From: an uncultured Collinsella sp.
GTDB taxonomy: Bacteria > Actinomycetota > Coriobacteriia > Coriobacteriales > Coriobacteriaceae
Assembly (NCBI GenBank): GCA_900547805.1
Contig: URIE01000022.1
Location: forward strand, 1 to 20,695
Direction: 5' to 3'
Length of the DNA stretch: 20,695 nucleotides
Shown in pieces: positions 1-7,168 of the stretch (positions are counted from its first letter, which is position 1; the number at the start of each line of letters is the position of its first letter). The position numbers and the translations under genes are program-made. A model generated the notes under the pieces. It did no database searches. It was given only the letters and a program-made list of their open reading frames with translations, and was not told where the DNA came from.

Positions 1-3000
1 AGCGGCACCGGAACCGCCGTTGTGGCCACTAATCAAGATCTTGTCGGCAGCACCCTTGGCAACACCGGTAGCGATGGTGCCGACGCCGGCCTCGCTGACC
101 AGCTTGACCGACACGCGCGCGCCAGGATTGGCGTTCTTAAGGTCAAAGATGAGCTCGGCCAGGTCTTCGATGGAGTAGATGTCGTGATGCGGTGGAGGCG
201 AGATCAGGCCGATGCCGGGCGTGGACTGACGGACCTCGGCAATCCAGGGGTAGACCTTCTTGCCGGGCAGGTGGCCACCCTCGCCGGGCTTGGCGCCCTG
301 GGCCATCTTGATCTGAATCTCGAAGGCGCTGCACAGGTAGCGGCTCGTCACGCCAAAGCGCGCACTTGCCACCTGCTTGATCGCAGAGTTCTTGGAGTCG
401 CCGTTGGCCAGCGGGGTCTCGCGACGCGGGTCCTCGCCGCCCTCGCCCGAGTTGGAGCGTCCGTGCAGGCGGTTCATAGCGATAGCCATGCACTCGTGCG
501 CCTCTTTGCTGATGGAGCCGTACGACATGGCGCCGGTGTTAAAGCGGCGGACGATGTTGAGCGCGGGCTCGACCTCGTCGAGCGAAACCGGCGTGCGGCC
601 GCTGGCATCAAAGTCGAGCAAGTCGCGCAGGCGCACGGCACGGCCGGTACGGTGCAGACGGGCGCTGTACTCCTTAAAGGTGTCGTAGCTGTCCTCACGG
701 CAGGCGGTCTGCAGCAAGTAGACAGTCTGAGGGTCGATCAGGTGATCCTCGCCGCCGATCGGGCGCCACTTGGTCAGACCCAGCGTGGGCAGCTGATCGG
801 GAGCCGGGCTCTTAAGGATGGCGAGCGCGGCGTCGTAGCGCTCGTTTTGCTCGCGCTCAACGTCCTCGACACCCATACCGCCCACACGGCTCACCGTGCC
901 GGCAAAGTACGCGTTGACGAACTCCGGCGTAAAGCCCACGGCCTCGAAGATCTGCGCCGAATGGTAGCTCTGCACCGTGGAGATGCCCATCTTGGACATG
1001 ATGGAGACGATGCCGGCGGTCGCAGCCTTGTTGTAGTTGGCGATGCCCTGCTCGGCCGTCACGTCCAGGTCGCCGTGTGCCGCCAGATCGCGGACGCACG
1101 CATGTGCGCTGTACGGATAGATGCCGCTCGCGGAGTAGCCCACCAGTGCCGCAAAGTCGTGCGGAGACACGGCGTCGCCGCACTCCACCACGATATCGGC
1201 AAAGGTACGCACGCCGGCGCGGATCAGGTGGTTGTGCACGCAGCCCACGGCAAGCAGCGACGGTACGGGCACCTCGCCCGCTCCGGCGCGATCGCTCAGC
1301 ACCACAATGTTCGCGCCGTCGCGAACCGCGGCCTCGACGTCTTCGGCAAGCTGCTTGAGCGCAGCCTGCAGCGCGCCCTCACCCGCGTCGCGGCGGTACA
1401 CGGCACGGAAACGGCGGGTCTTAAAGCCAACACGGTCGATGGCACAAATGCGGTCGAACTCCTCCTCGCTCAGCAGCGGGCGCTCCAGACGCACCAGCTG
1501 GCAGGCCGTGCGGGAATCCTCGAGCAGGTTGCCGTGGTTGCCCAGGTAGAGCGTGGTCGAAGTTACCATATGCTCGCGCAGGGCATCGATCGGCGGGTTC
1601 GTGACCTGGGCGAACAGCTGATAGAAGTAGTCAAAGAACGAGCGGGTCTTCTTTGACAGGCAGGCCAGCGGCGCGTCGATACCCATCGAAGCGAGTGGGG
1701 CCTTGCCCTGCTGGGCCATGGGACGCACGACCTCGTCGACGTCATCCCAGTGATAGCCGAGCTTGGCCATGCGCACGGCCGAGGACACCTCGGCATCCTC
1801 GGCGGGCGCGGGCGCGGCGGGCTCATCGAGCGCGTCGACGGCCAGCGTCTCCTCGGCAATCCAATCACGGTAGGGCTTTTCCTTGGCGTAACGGGCGCGC
1901 AGCTCGTCGTTGTAGATCACGCGGCCGCGGGCAAAATCGACCTCGAGCATCTGGCCCGGTCCCAGGCAACCGCTCGTCAGGATGTTCTCGGGGCGTACCT
2001 CGATGGTGCCCACTTCGCTTGCCAGCATAAAGCGGCCATCGCGCGTCACGTAGTAGCGGGCGGGGCGCAAGCCGTTGCGGTCGAGGGCGGCGCCCAGGGT
2101 ACGACCATCGGTAAAGGCGATAGCGGCAGGACCGTCCCACGGCTCCATGAGCATGGACTGGTAAGCGTCGTAGGCGCGGCGCTCCTCACTCAGGCTGTCG
2201 TTGTGGTCCCACGGCTCGGGCAGCAACATGGACGCGGCACGCGTGAGCGGGCGACCGTTCATGACCAAGAATTCGAGCACGTTGTCCAGAATCGCGGAGT
2301 CGGAACCCTCGCGGTTGATGATGGGCATCACGCGCTCAAGATCGTGCTGCAGCACGGGGCTGTACAGGTTGGGTTCGCGGGCGCGGATCCAGTTGACGTT
2401 GCCCTTGAGGGTGTTAATCTCGCCGTTGTGGATGATAAAGCGGTTGGGGTGCGCACGCTCCCAGCTGGGCGTGGTGTTGGTGGAGTAGCGCGAGTGGACG
2501 AGCGCCACGGCCGTTTTGACGGCGGCATCGTTGAGATCGATGAAGAAGCGGCGCATCTGCGTGGCGACCAGCATGCCCTTGTACACGATAGTGCGCGAGC
2601 TCATGGAGCAGACGTAGAAGATCTTGTCGCGCAGGGCAAACTCGGCATCGGCCTTCTTCTCGATAGTGCGACGGCACACGTACAGGCGGCGCTCGAAGGC
2701 GTCACCCGCCGGCGTATCGTCGGGGCGGCCCAGAAAGGCTTGCAGAATGGTGGGCATGCAGGCGCGTGCCGTCTCGCCCAGGTCGTGCGGGTCGACGGGC
2801 ACCTCGCGCCAAAAGAGCAGCGGCACGCCGGCCTCGGCGCAGCCCTCCTCAAACACGCGACGGGCATCCTCTACGCCCTTGTCGTCCTGCGGAAAGAACA
2901 GCATGGCCACGCCATAGTCGCCCTCTGCCGGCAGAATCTGGCCGCACTTTTGGGCCTCTTTACGGAAAAAGTGATGCGGAACCTGGAACAGGATACCGGC

Positions 3001-3189
3001 ACCGTCGCCGGTATTCTTTTCGAGTCCCGTGCCGCCGCGGTGCTCCAAGTTAACCAGAATGGACAGTGCGTCATCCAGAATCTGGTGATGGCGCTCACCG
3101 TTGATATCGGCAAGCGCGCCGATGCCACATGCATCGTGGTCGAATTCGGGGCGATAAAGGCCCTGCTGCTGAGCGGAATCTGCCTGCAT
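1..3189 (-). CDS. gltB: Glutamate synthase large subunit, 5' part only
   Basis: This gene makes glutamate from glutamine and 2-oxoglutarate. The reading frame is open from ATG at 3189 to the window edge (1063 codons; the family is about 1,500), so the C-terminal part is outside. The N-terminus carries DACGIG with Cys21, the nucleophile of class II amidotransferases, so a 20-residue propeptide is probably removed. HSRYSTN (232-238) and HNGEINT (254-260) belong to the glutaminase domain. QLFAQVTNPPID starts at residue 524 in the central domain. The FMN/synthase barrel shows MSYGSISKEAHE and NSGEGGED (about 887-920), QGAKPGEGG and finally ISGHNGGSG at the edge. The iron-sulfur cysteines should lie just beyond it. 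A GGGGAGG ribosome site precedes the ATG. The small subunit gltD may follow off-window (inference). No frameshift was seen at the points I translated. Confidence 0.97.
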   Translation of the reverse strand, partial: MQADSAQQQGLYRPEFDHDACGIGALADINGERHHQILDDALSILVNLEHRGGTGLEKNTGDGAGILFQVPHHFFRKEAQKCGQILPAEGDYGVAMLFFPQDDKGVEDARRVFEEGCAEAGVPLLFWREVPVDPHDLGETARACMPTILQAFLGRPDDTPAGDAFERRLYVCRRTIEKKADAEFALRDKIFYVCSMSSRTIVYKGMLVATQMRRFFIDLNDAAVKTAVALVHSRYSTNTTPSWERAHPNRFIIHNGEINTLKGNVNWIRAREPNLYSPVLQHDLERVMPIINREGSDSAILDNVLEFLVMNGRPLTRAASMLLPEPWDHNDSLSEERRAYDAYQSMLMEPWDGPAAIAFTDGRTLGAALDRNGLRPARYYVTRDGRFMLASEVGTIEVRPENILTSGCLGPGQMLEVDFARGRVIYNDELRARYAKEKPYRDWIAEETLAVDALDEPAAPAPAEDAEVSSAVRMAKLGYHWDDVDEVVRPMAQQGKAPLASMGIDAPLACLSKKTRSFFDYFYQLFAQVTNPPIDALREHMVTSTTLYLGNHGNLLEDSRTACQLVRLERPLLSEEEFDRICAIDRVGFKTRRFRAVYRRDAGEGALQAALKQLAEDVEAAVRDGANIVVLSDRAGAGEVPVPSLLAVGCVHNHLIRAGVRTFADIVVECGDAVSPHDFAALVGYSASGIYPYSAHACVRDLAAHGDLDVTAEQGIANYNKAATAGIVSIMSKMGISTVQSYHSAQIFEAVGFTPEFVNAYFAGTVSRVGGMGVEDVEREQNERYDAALAILKSPAPDQLPTLGLTKWRPIGGEDHLIDPQTVYLLQTACREDSYDTFKEYSARLHRTGRAVRLRDLLDFDASGRTPVSLDEVEPALNIVRRFNTGAMSYGSISKEAHECMAIAMNRLHGRSNSGEGGEDPRRETPLANGDSKNSAIKQVASARFGVTSRYLCSAFEIQIKMAQGAKPGEGGHLPGKKVYPWIAEVRQSTPGIGLISPPPHHDIYSIEDLAELIFDLKNANPGARVSVKLVSEAGVGTIATGVAKGAADKILISGHNGGSGAA

Positions 3190-3323
3190 CGCGATCCTCC
3201 CCTAGATATTTAGACAGTCAGTTGAATAGGCATACTAGGAGCATCGCCGACCCGTTGTGTTTCCCACCCGTTTCGAAACAATCGCGTAACGCACACCGAC
3301 CATCAACGTCTTGCTATCAAACA
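3190..3323. other. gltB leader, divergent intergenic region
   Basis: This is the upstream region of gltB. Apart from the GGGGAGG ribosome site next to the start I found no convincing -35/-10 pair. A perfect 10-bp palindrome GTTTCGAAAC lies at 3270-3279 and could be an operator half-site pair, but nothing else supports that. Confidence 0.35.
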
Positions 3324-3378
3324 TGTACGTCAGCCCCCAAACATGTCGAAATTTGACATCTTTGGAGGCTGACGTACA
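3324..3378. repeat. Large imperfect palindrome
   Basis: The two halves (3324-3350 and 3352-3378) are inverted copies of each other with three mismatched positions out of 27, centred on base 3351. The outer 12 pairs, starting TGTACGTCAGCC, are perfect. No T-run follows on either strand, so it does not look like an intrinsic terminator. A GGGACAG motif lies 12 bases to the right (3391-3397), as also happens beside the other palindromes in this window. Confidence 0.85.
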
Positions 3379-3540
3379 CGTTTTAGTGCAGGGACAGCCG
3401 GCACATATGCATCTGGCCCCTTTGAATCATTCTGGAAACAAGGGCCATGCGGACTTTTGCATGATGGGGCTCGACACAGCAGGCCTCAAGGGCGGCAACA
3501 AGACGCCCAAGTTCGGCCTGTAAGCTCACCGCTTCAAACA
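3379..3540. other. Non-coding spacer, nothing definite
   Basis: This stretch lies between palindromes. It holds the GGGACAG motif at 3391-3397 and a weak inverted pair (TGGCCC near 3415, GGGCCA near 3443). Short open frames cross it on both strands, but they run into the palindromes and lack ribosome sites, so I do not call a gene. Confidence 0.4.
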
Positions 3541-3595
3541 TCTCAATCTGTAACAGGAAGACCCAATTTTGGCGCCTAGATGTTACAGATTGAGA
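3541..3595. repeat. Hairpin repeat, family copy 1
   Basis: A perfect 15-bp inverted repeat: TCTCAATCTGTAACA at 3541-3555 and its complement at 3581-3595, with a 25-base loop. It belongs to the same family as the elements at 3620-3676, 5948-6002 and 6024-6086, sharing the arm core CTGTAAC and a loop beginning near GACCC. It pairs head-to-tail with copy 2. Confidence 0.9.
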
Positions 3596-3619
3596 TTTTC
3601 TGCGGGACGGTTTTAGTTT

Positions 3620-3676
3620 GTCTCGATCCGTAACACCTAGGCCCAATTTCCATCCCTAGTTGTTACAGATCAAGAC
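3620..3676. repeat. Hairpin repeat, family copy 2
   Basis: Inverted arms at 3620-3641 and 3655-3676 match at 19 of 22 positions, with a 13-base loop. The left arm begins GTCTCGATCCGTAAC. The 24-base spacer separating it from copy 1 contains GGGACGG (3604-3610) and ends GTTTG, closely like the spacer between copies 3 and 4. Confidence 0.88.
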
Positions 3677-3732
3677 AGTTCGCAGCCCCCCTTCATCATC
3701 CTATTCAAATACAACAATTTTGTTAGTCTTGG

Positions 3733-3761
3733 TTAACTTTTAAGCTTAAAACGGGTATCCT
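3733..3761 (+). promoter_or_regulatory. Candidate gpmA promoter
   Basis: TTAACT (3733-3738) and TATCCT (3756-3761) are separated by 17 bases, inside an AT-rich stretch about 50 bases before gpmA. Each hexamer matches the sigma-70 consensus at four of six positions, so this is a candidate only. Confidence 0.45.
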
Positions 3762-3813
3762 TTGCGGCGTCAAGCAAACGGCACGCACACCGTGCCAGAT
3801 CAAGGAGGCCCCT

Positions 3814-4587
3814 ATGGCGCACCGAGCAGACCGACAGACAATGCAACTTGTCCTTATCCGTCACGGAGAATCCGAGTGGAACAAACTCAACCTGTTCACC
3901 GGCTGGACCGACGTAGAACTCACCGACACGGGCCGCGAAGAAGCCGCAGCAGGCGGTCGAGCCCTCAAAGAAGCGGGCTTCGACTTCGACGTCTGCTACA
4001 CCTCGCGTCTCAAGCGCGCAATTCACACCCTCGACATCGTGCTCGGCCAAATGGATCGCGAGTGGTTGCCCGTCATCAAATCCTGGAAGCTCAACGAGCG
4101 CCACTACGGAGCGTTGCAGGGTCTCAACAAGGCCGATGCCGCAGCGGAGCACGGCGACGAGCAGGTGCTCATCTGGCGCCGCTCCTTCGATGTCTGCCCG
4201 CCGGCACTCGAGCCGGACGACGCGCGCGATCCCCACACCCAGGAGCAATACCGTGATGTCGCGCCCGATCAGCTGCCCTATACCGAGTGCCTCAAGGACA
4301 CGATCGCCCGCGCCTGGCCTTATTTCGAAGACGAGATTCGCCCCCAGATGCTCGCCGGCAAGCGCGTACTCATCGCCGCACACGGCAACTCCCTGCGCTC
4401 ACTCGTCATGAAGCTCGAGCACCTCACGCCCGAGGAGATCCTCAAGGTCAACATCCCCACCGGCGTGCCGCTCGTCTACACCTTCGACACCGATTTCAAC
4501 GTCCTCGACAAGCGCTACATCGGCGACCCGGCGACCATCGCCGCCAAGATCGACGCCGTGGCCAATCAGGGCAAAGCGCACAAGTAG
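3814..4587 (+). CDS. gpmA: 2,3-bisphosphoglycerate-dependent phosphoglycerate mutase
   Basis: This enzyme interconverts 3- and 2-phosphoglycerate in glycolysis through a phosphohistidine. The 257-residue product contains RHGESEWN with the phospho-acceptor His17, Arg68, the acid/base Glu95 in NERHYGALQGLNK, Arg122-Arg123 and the second catalytic His190 in AAHGNSLR. These correspond to H11, R62, E89, R116/R117 and H184 of the E. coli enzyme with a constant offset of six. The start at 3814 is chosen because AAGGAGG lies five bases before it. The usual family N-terminus would begin at the internal Met10, which has no ribosome site. The gene is divergent from gltB and 75 bases ahead of mntH on the same strand, with no clear terminator between, so co-transcription with mntH is possible. 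Confidence 0.97.
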   Translation: MAHRADRQTMQLVLIRHGESEWNKLNLFTGWTDVELTDTGREEAAAGGRALKEAGFDFDVCYTSRLKRAIHTLDIVLGQMDREWLPVIKSWKLNERHYGALQGLNKADAAAEHGDEQVLIWRRSFDVCPPALEPDDARDPHTQEQYRDVAPDQLPYTECLKDTIARAWPYFEDEIRPQMLAGKRVLIAAHGNSLRSLVMKLEHLTPEEILKVNIPTGVPLVYTFDTDFNVLDKRYIGDPATIAAKIDAVANQGKAHK

Positions 4588-4662
4588 CCCCAACCCAAAA
4601 CCGACGCGTGGCGCCGCACGGCCCAGATGCGACGTCACGCCGCCCATACACAGGAGCGCACC

Positions 4663-5919
4663 ATGCTCAACCATCTCAAACAACACTTTGGCTCCCGACG
4701 CACCGGTGGTCACGGAGGCCTAGACATTGCGCGGCATATCGGCCCCGGGCTGCTCGTGACCGTCGGCTTTATCGACCCGGGCAACTGGGCCTCCAATATG
4801 GCCGCGGGCTCGCAGTTTGGCTACGCGCTGCTGTGGATCGTCACGCTGTCCACGATTATGCTCATTGTGCTGCAGCACAACGCGGCGCACCTGGGTATCG
4901 CCACGGGCGCCTGCCTTGCCGAGGCCACGACACGTTACCTCCCCCGCTTCGTTGGACGCACGGTACTCGCCAGTGCCTATCTCGCGACTGTCGCCACCGC
5001 CATGGCCGAAGTCCTGGGTGGCGCGATTGCCCTTCAAATGCTCTTTGGGCTGCCCGTGCGCGCGGGCTGCGTCATCGTGGCGGCAGTATCGATGGCGATG
5101 CTCATGACGAACTCCTACAAGCATGCCGAACGCTGGATCATCGCCTTCGTAGGCGTGGTAGGACTCTCGTTTTTGGCCGAGCTTGCACTAGTCAAGGTCG
5201 ACTGGCCGCAAGCCGCCGCAAGCTGGATCACGCCTAGTATGCCCACTGGCTCTGCCGCGATTATCGTGAGCGTCCTGGGTGCGGTCGTTATGCCACACAA
5301 CCTTTTTCTGCACTCCGAGGTCATCCAATCCATGCACTTCGAAGGCCAAGGCGAGCAGGTTATCGAAGAACGTCTGCGCTACGAGCTCTTCGACACGCTC
5401 TTTTCGATGGGCGTGGGCTGGGCAATCAACTCGGCCATGGTCATCCTGGCCGCAACGACCTTCTTTGCGCACGGCATGGTCGTAGACGACCTCACCGTCG
5501 CAGCGGCCACGCTCTCCCCCATCTTGGGCCCGGCGAGCTCGACCATCTTTGCGGTAGCGCTGCTGTTCGCGGGATTATCGAGCAGCGTGACAGCGGGCAT
5601 GGCGGCGGGAACCATCACTGCGGGCATGTTCGACGAGGAATACGACATCCACGACCGACATTCCTCGGTCGGGGTGGCGGCCTGTTTCGCCGGAGCAGTG
5701 GCGGCGTGCCTGGTCGTTCCAAATCCTTTTGAAGGTCTCATCTGGAGTCAGGCACTGCTGTCGCTTCAGCTGCCGATTACGGTCTTTGTGCTCATACGAC
5801 TCACCAGTTCACGCCGCGTCATGGGCAAATACGCCAATTCGCGCCCGCTCAACGCGCTGCTTGTAGGGATTGGTGCCATCGTGACGATTCTCGATGTCGT
5901 GTTGTTGACAGGGATGTAA
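4663..5919 (+). CDS. mntH: Nramp-family Mn2+/Fe2+ transporter
   Basis: This is an inner-membrane, proton-coupled importer of divalent metal (Mn2+/Fe2+) of the Nramp family. The 418-residue product is close to the usual length of about 410 and is strongly hydrophobic, consistent with about 11 membrane helices. The two metal-binding signatures are visible: DPGN (38-41, in GFIDPGNW) in helix 1 and MPHN (210-213, in MPHNLFLHS) in helix 6. AEVLGGAIALQML is the family helix-3 segment. ATG 4663 is chosen because AGGAG lies six bases upstream. An in-frame ATG at 4627 would add 12 residues without a ribosome site. No metal-regulator operator is evident in the short gap after gpmA. The gene is followed directly by GGGACGG and the second pair of hairpin repeats. 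Confidence 0.93.
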   Translation: MLNHLKQHFGSRRTGGHGGLDIARHIGPGLLVTVGFIDPGNWASNMAAGSQFGYALLWIVTLSTIMLIVLQHNAAHLGIATGACLAEATTRYLPRFVGRTVLASAYLATVATAMAEVLGGAIALQMLFGLPVRAGCVIVAAVSMAMLMTNSYKHAERWIIAFVGVVGLSFLAELALVKVDWPQAAASWITPSMPTGSAAIIVSVLGAVVMPHNLFLHSEVIQSMHFEGQGEQVIEERLRYELFDTLFSMGVGWAINSAMVILAATTFFAHGMVVDDLTVAAATLSPILGPASSTIFAVALLFAGLSSSVTAGMAAGTITAGMFDEEYDIHDRHSSVGVAACFAGAVAACLVVPNPFEGLIWSQALLSLQLPITVFVLIRLTSSRRVMGKYANSRPLNALLVGIGAIVTILDVVLLTGM

Positions 5920-5947
5920 TGGGACGGGGCACCTACCCAGGCAAACG

Positions 5948-6002
5948 TCTCGATCTGTAACATCTAGACCCGCTTTTGATGTCTAGATGTTACAGATCGA
6001 GA
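5948..6002. repeat. Hairpin repeat, family copy 3 (perfect)
   Basis: A perfect 22-bp inverted repeat: arms 5948-5969 and 5981-6002, with an 11-base loop. The left arm begins TCTCGATCTGTAACATC. It starts 28 bases after the mntH stop and is the best-preserved member of the family. It could act as a transcript-end stem, but there is no T-run. GGGACGG lies upstream at 5921-5927. Confidence 0.93.
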
Positions 6003-6023
6003 TCATTCCGAGGGACAGCTCCG

Positions 6024-6086
6024 TTTGTCTCGATCTGTAACAGGAAGACCCGTTTTGAGCCGTTAGACGTTACAGATTAAGACAAA
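6024..6086. repeat. Hairpin repeat, family copy 4
   Basis: Inverted arms at 6024-6041 and 6069-6086 match at 16 of 18 positions, including the outer TTTGTCT/AGACAAA. The inner sequence (CAGGAAGACCC) is like copy 1. The 21-base spacer to copy 3 carries GGGACAG at 6012-6018 and GTTTG next to the arm, as in the pair near 3600. The remaining 6087-6153 shows nothing identifiable, so the 5920-6226 gap holds only this repeat pair and the rubredoxin terminator. Confidence 0.9.
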
Positions 6087-6153
6087 AGGTCGGCCGGACT
6101 CACAACAGACAGGATCGGCCAACAGCAACCGTGATCCCTTGGGGGCGGAGGAA

Positions 6154-6187
6154 AAGGGTCCCGGCCGAGAATTCGACCGGGACCCTT
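6154..6187 (-). terminator. Terminator of the rubredoxin gene
   Basis: A perfect 11-bp stem, AAGGGTCCCGG (6154-6164) with its complement at 6177-6187, lies about 40 bases after the rubredoxin stop. Read on the minus strand, the stem ends in TTTT. Confidence 0.75.
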
Positions 6188-6226
6188 GGACAGAGCTATG
6201 TTCGGCTTTCGCCGTGTGCCTGCGAG

Positions 6227-6370
6227 TTACTCCTCGACGAGCTCAAACTGATCGGGACCGACGCCGCACACCGGGCACACGTAGTCCTCGGGCAGCTCGG
6301 GCGTGTCGACCTCAACCTCGTAACCGCAAACGGTGCACACAAACTTATACGTCTTCTTCTCCTCAGCCAT
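6227..6370 (-). CDS. Compact rubredoxin-like electron carrier
   Basis: This is a 47-residue one-iron protein that would carry electrons in the cytoplasm. Two CxxC knuckles bind the iron: CTVCGYE (Cys12, Cys15) and CPVCGVG (Cys32, Cys35), followed by DQFE. The 16 residues between the knuckles are about 13 fewer than in classical rubredoxins, so it is closer to the short rubredoxin-like domain found at the end of rubrerythrins. A GAGAGGAGAA ribosome site precedes ATG 6370. It lies 88 bases downstream of a flavin reductase of the type fused to rubredoxin in clostridial high-molecular-weight rubredoxin, which suggests that the two proteins are redox partners. It has its own promoter and terminator. 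The gene is too short for standard ORF cut-offs but unmistakable. Confidence 0.93.
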   Translation of the reverse strand: MAEEKKTYKFVCTVCGYEVEVDTPELPEDYVCPVCGVGPDQFELVEE

Positions 6371-6413
6371 GATGTTCTCCTCTCGAACGTGACTGCTGGT
6401 GTACTTACTTATT

Positions 6414-6441
6414 AGTATATATTCTCAATAACATAATGCAA
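6414..6441 (-). promoter_or_regulatory. Promoter of the rubredoxin gene
   Basis: On the minus strand TTGCAT (6441-6436) and TATACT (6419-6414) are separated by 16 bases, in a very AT-rich stretch (6405-6458) unlike its surroundings. The region would suit an iron or oxidative-stress regulator of the Fur family, but I see no clean operator. Confidence 0.6.
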
Positions 6442-6458
6442 GTATTTTTAGAACATTT

Positions 6459-6962
6459 CTAGCCTTGATACGACGAGGCTTTGGGCGGCGTCTTGCCCTT
6501 TAGCACCTTGTGATAGTAGTCGTACGTCAGCGGCGTCTCGTCGCTCAGGCGCTCGGCATCCTCGACCTCGCCAATAAACAGCAGATGCGTGCCCACATCC
6601 ACAGTGTCGATCAAACGGCAGCTAAACAGGGCCGCCGCGTGCTCGGGCACATAGGGCATGCCCAGAGCCGTCTCGCGGGTCTCGTATTTGGCAAACTTGT
6701 CATAATCGCTGCTGGTGCGGAACCCAAAGTTACCGATGTAGAGCATGTCGGCGGTCTGATCGATCACGGTCAGCGCGAACGCTTTGGCCGATGCGATGAC
6801 GCCCGAGGTGACATTGTCCTTGTTCACGGCAACCGAAATACGCGGCGGCATGGACGTCACCTGCACCGCAGTGTTGATGACGCAGCCGGCGCGCAGCCCG
6901 TCTGCCGCGGCGCTCACCACGTACAGGCCACTCGGCATGGTAAAGAACGCAGTTTTGTCCAT
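6459..6962 (-). CDS. Flavin reductase domain protein, Hrb N-domain type
   Basis: This is a 167-residue FMN-binding split-barrel protein that likely reduces flavin or passes NAD(P)H electrons to rubredoxin. The sequence closely follows what I remember of the N-terminal half of Moorella high-molecular-weight rubredoxin: SGLYVVS near the start, then CVINTAVQVTSMPPRISVAVNK, IGNFGFR, DTVDVGTHLLFIGEV and PLTYDYYH at the end. In that protein a rubredoxin domain follows directly; here the chain stops at SSYQG and a separate rubredoxin gene lies downstream. ATG 6962 is preceded by a GGGGAG ribosome site. A longer frame reaching 7124 runs through a terminator and palindrome and has no ribosome site, so I reject that start. 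In acetogens such proteins feed oxygen- or NO-detoxifying flavodiiron proteins, but none is encoded here. Confidence 0.9.
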   Translation of the reverse strand: MDKTAFFTMPSGLYVVSAAADGLRAGCVINTAVQVTSMPPRISVAVNKDNVTSGVIASAKAFALTVIDQTADMLYIGNFGFRTSSDYDKFAKYETRETALGMPYVPEHAAALFSCRLIDTVDVGTHLLFIGEVEDAERLSDETPLTYDYYHKVLKGKTPPKASSYQG

Positions 6963-7013
6963 AACGATCACTCCCCTAGCTCGGGTTGGAACCTCATGAA
7001 TGTATGTACCCAC

Positions 7014-7047
7014 AAAAAAGGCGGCACCTATAACGGACGCCGCCTTT
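7014..7047 (-). terminator. Terminator after smpB
   Basis: The stem AAAGGCGGC (7017-7025) pairs with 7039-7047, and on the minus strand it is followed by TTTTTT. It sits between smpB and the flavin reductase gene, so the latter needs read-through or a promoter I could not identify. Confidence 0.8.
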
Positions 7048-7089
7048 GAGACATATGTGTCAGAACAGTAAGAAAGATAAGACGCCCGC

Positions 7090-7156
7090 AGTTGCGGTGA
7101 AATAGGGACTGAATAGCCCCTCAAACAGGCAAAACAGTCCGTATCTCACCGCAACT
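7090..7156. repeat. Long hairpin repeat downstream of smpB
   Basis: Inverted arms at 7090-7111 and 7135-7156 match at 20 of 22 positions, with a 23-base loop. The left arm begins AGTTGCGGTGA. GGGACTG lies inside the left arm. It is not related in sequence to the four CTGTAAC hairpins, and a true terminator follows it at 7047-7014. It begins 13 bases after the smpB stop. Confidence 0.85.
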
Positions 7157-7168
7157 TATATAGAGCGC

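Noticed and set aside
22..3213. Two long plus-strand open frames (544 and 487 codons)
   Set aside because: They lie opposite gltB, whose minus-strand translation shows all family motifs; the plus-strand products are Arg/Ala/His-rich mirror frames caused by the GC-biased third positions.
3383..3646. Minus-strand frame of 87 codons in the gltB-gpmA gap
   Set aside because: It crosses hairpin copies 1 and 2, so its sequence is dictated by the repeats, and I found no ribosome site. It would become interesting only if conserved in relatives.
3733..4383. Minus-strand frame of 216 codons opposite gpmA
   Set aside because: It runs through the gpmA promoter region and coding sequence in antisense; gpmA has all catalytic residues.
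3324..6086. CRISPR array
   Set aside because: The repeats are palindromic pairs with unequal spacing and are separated by genes; there is no regular repeat-spacer series and no cas gene.
6963..7124. N-terminal extension of the flavin reductase (54 codons)
   Set aside because: The extra codons cover a terminator and part of a palindrome, whereas ATG 6962 has a ribosome site and matches the family start.
7048..7168. tmRNA gene next to smpB
   Set aside because: The gap is only about 120 bases and is taken up by a palindrome; no tRNA-like ends or tag reading frame can be fitted.
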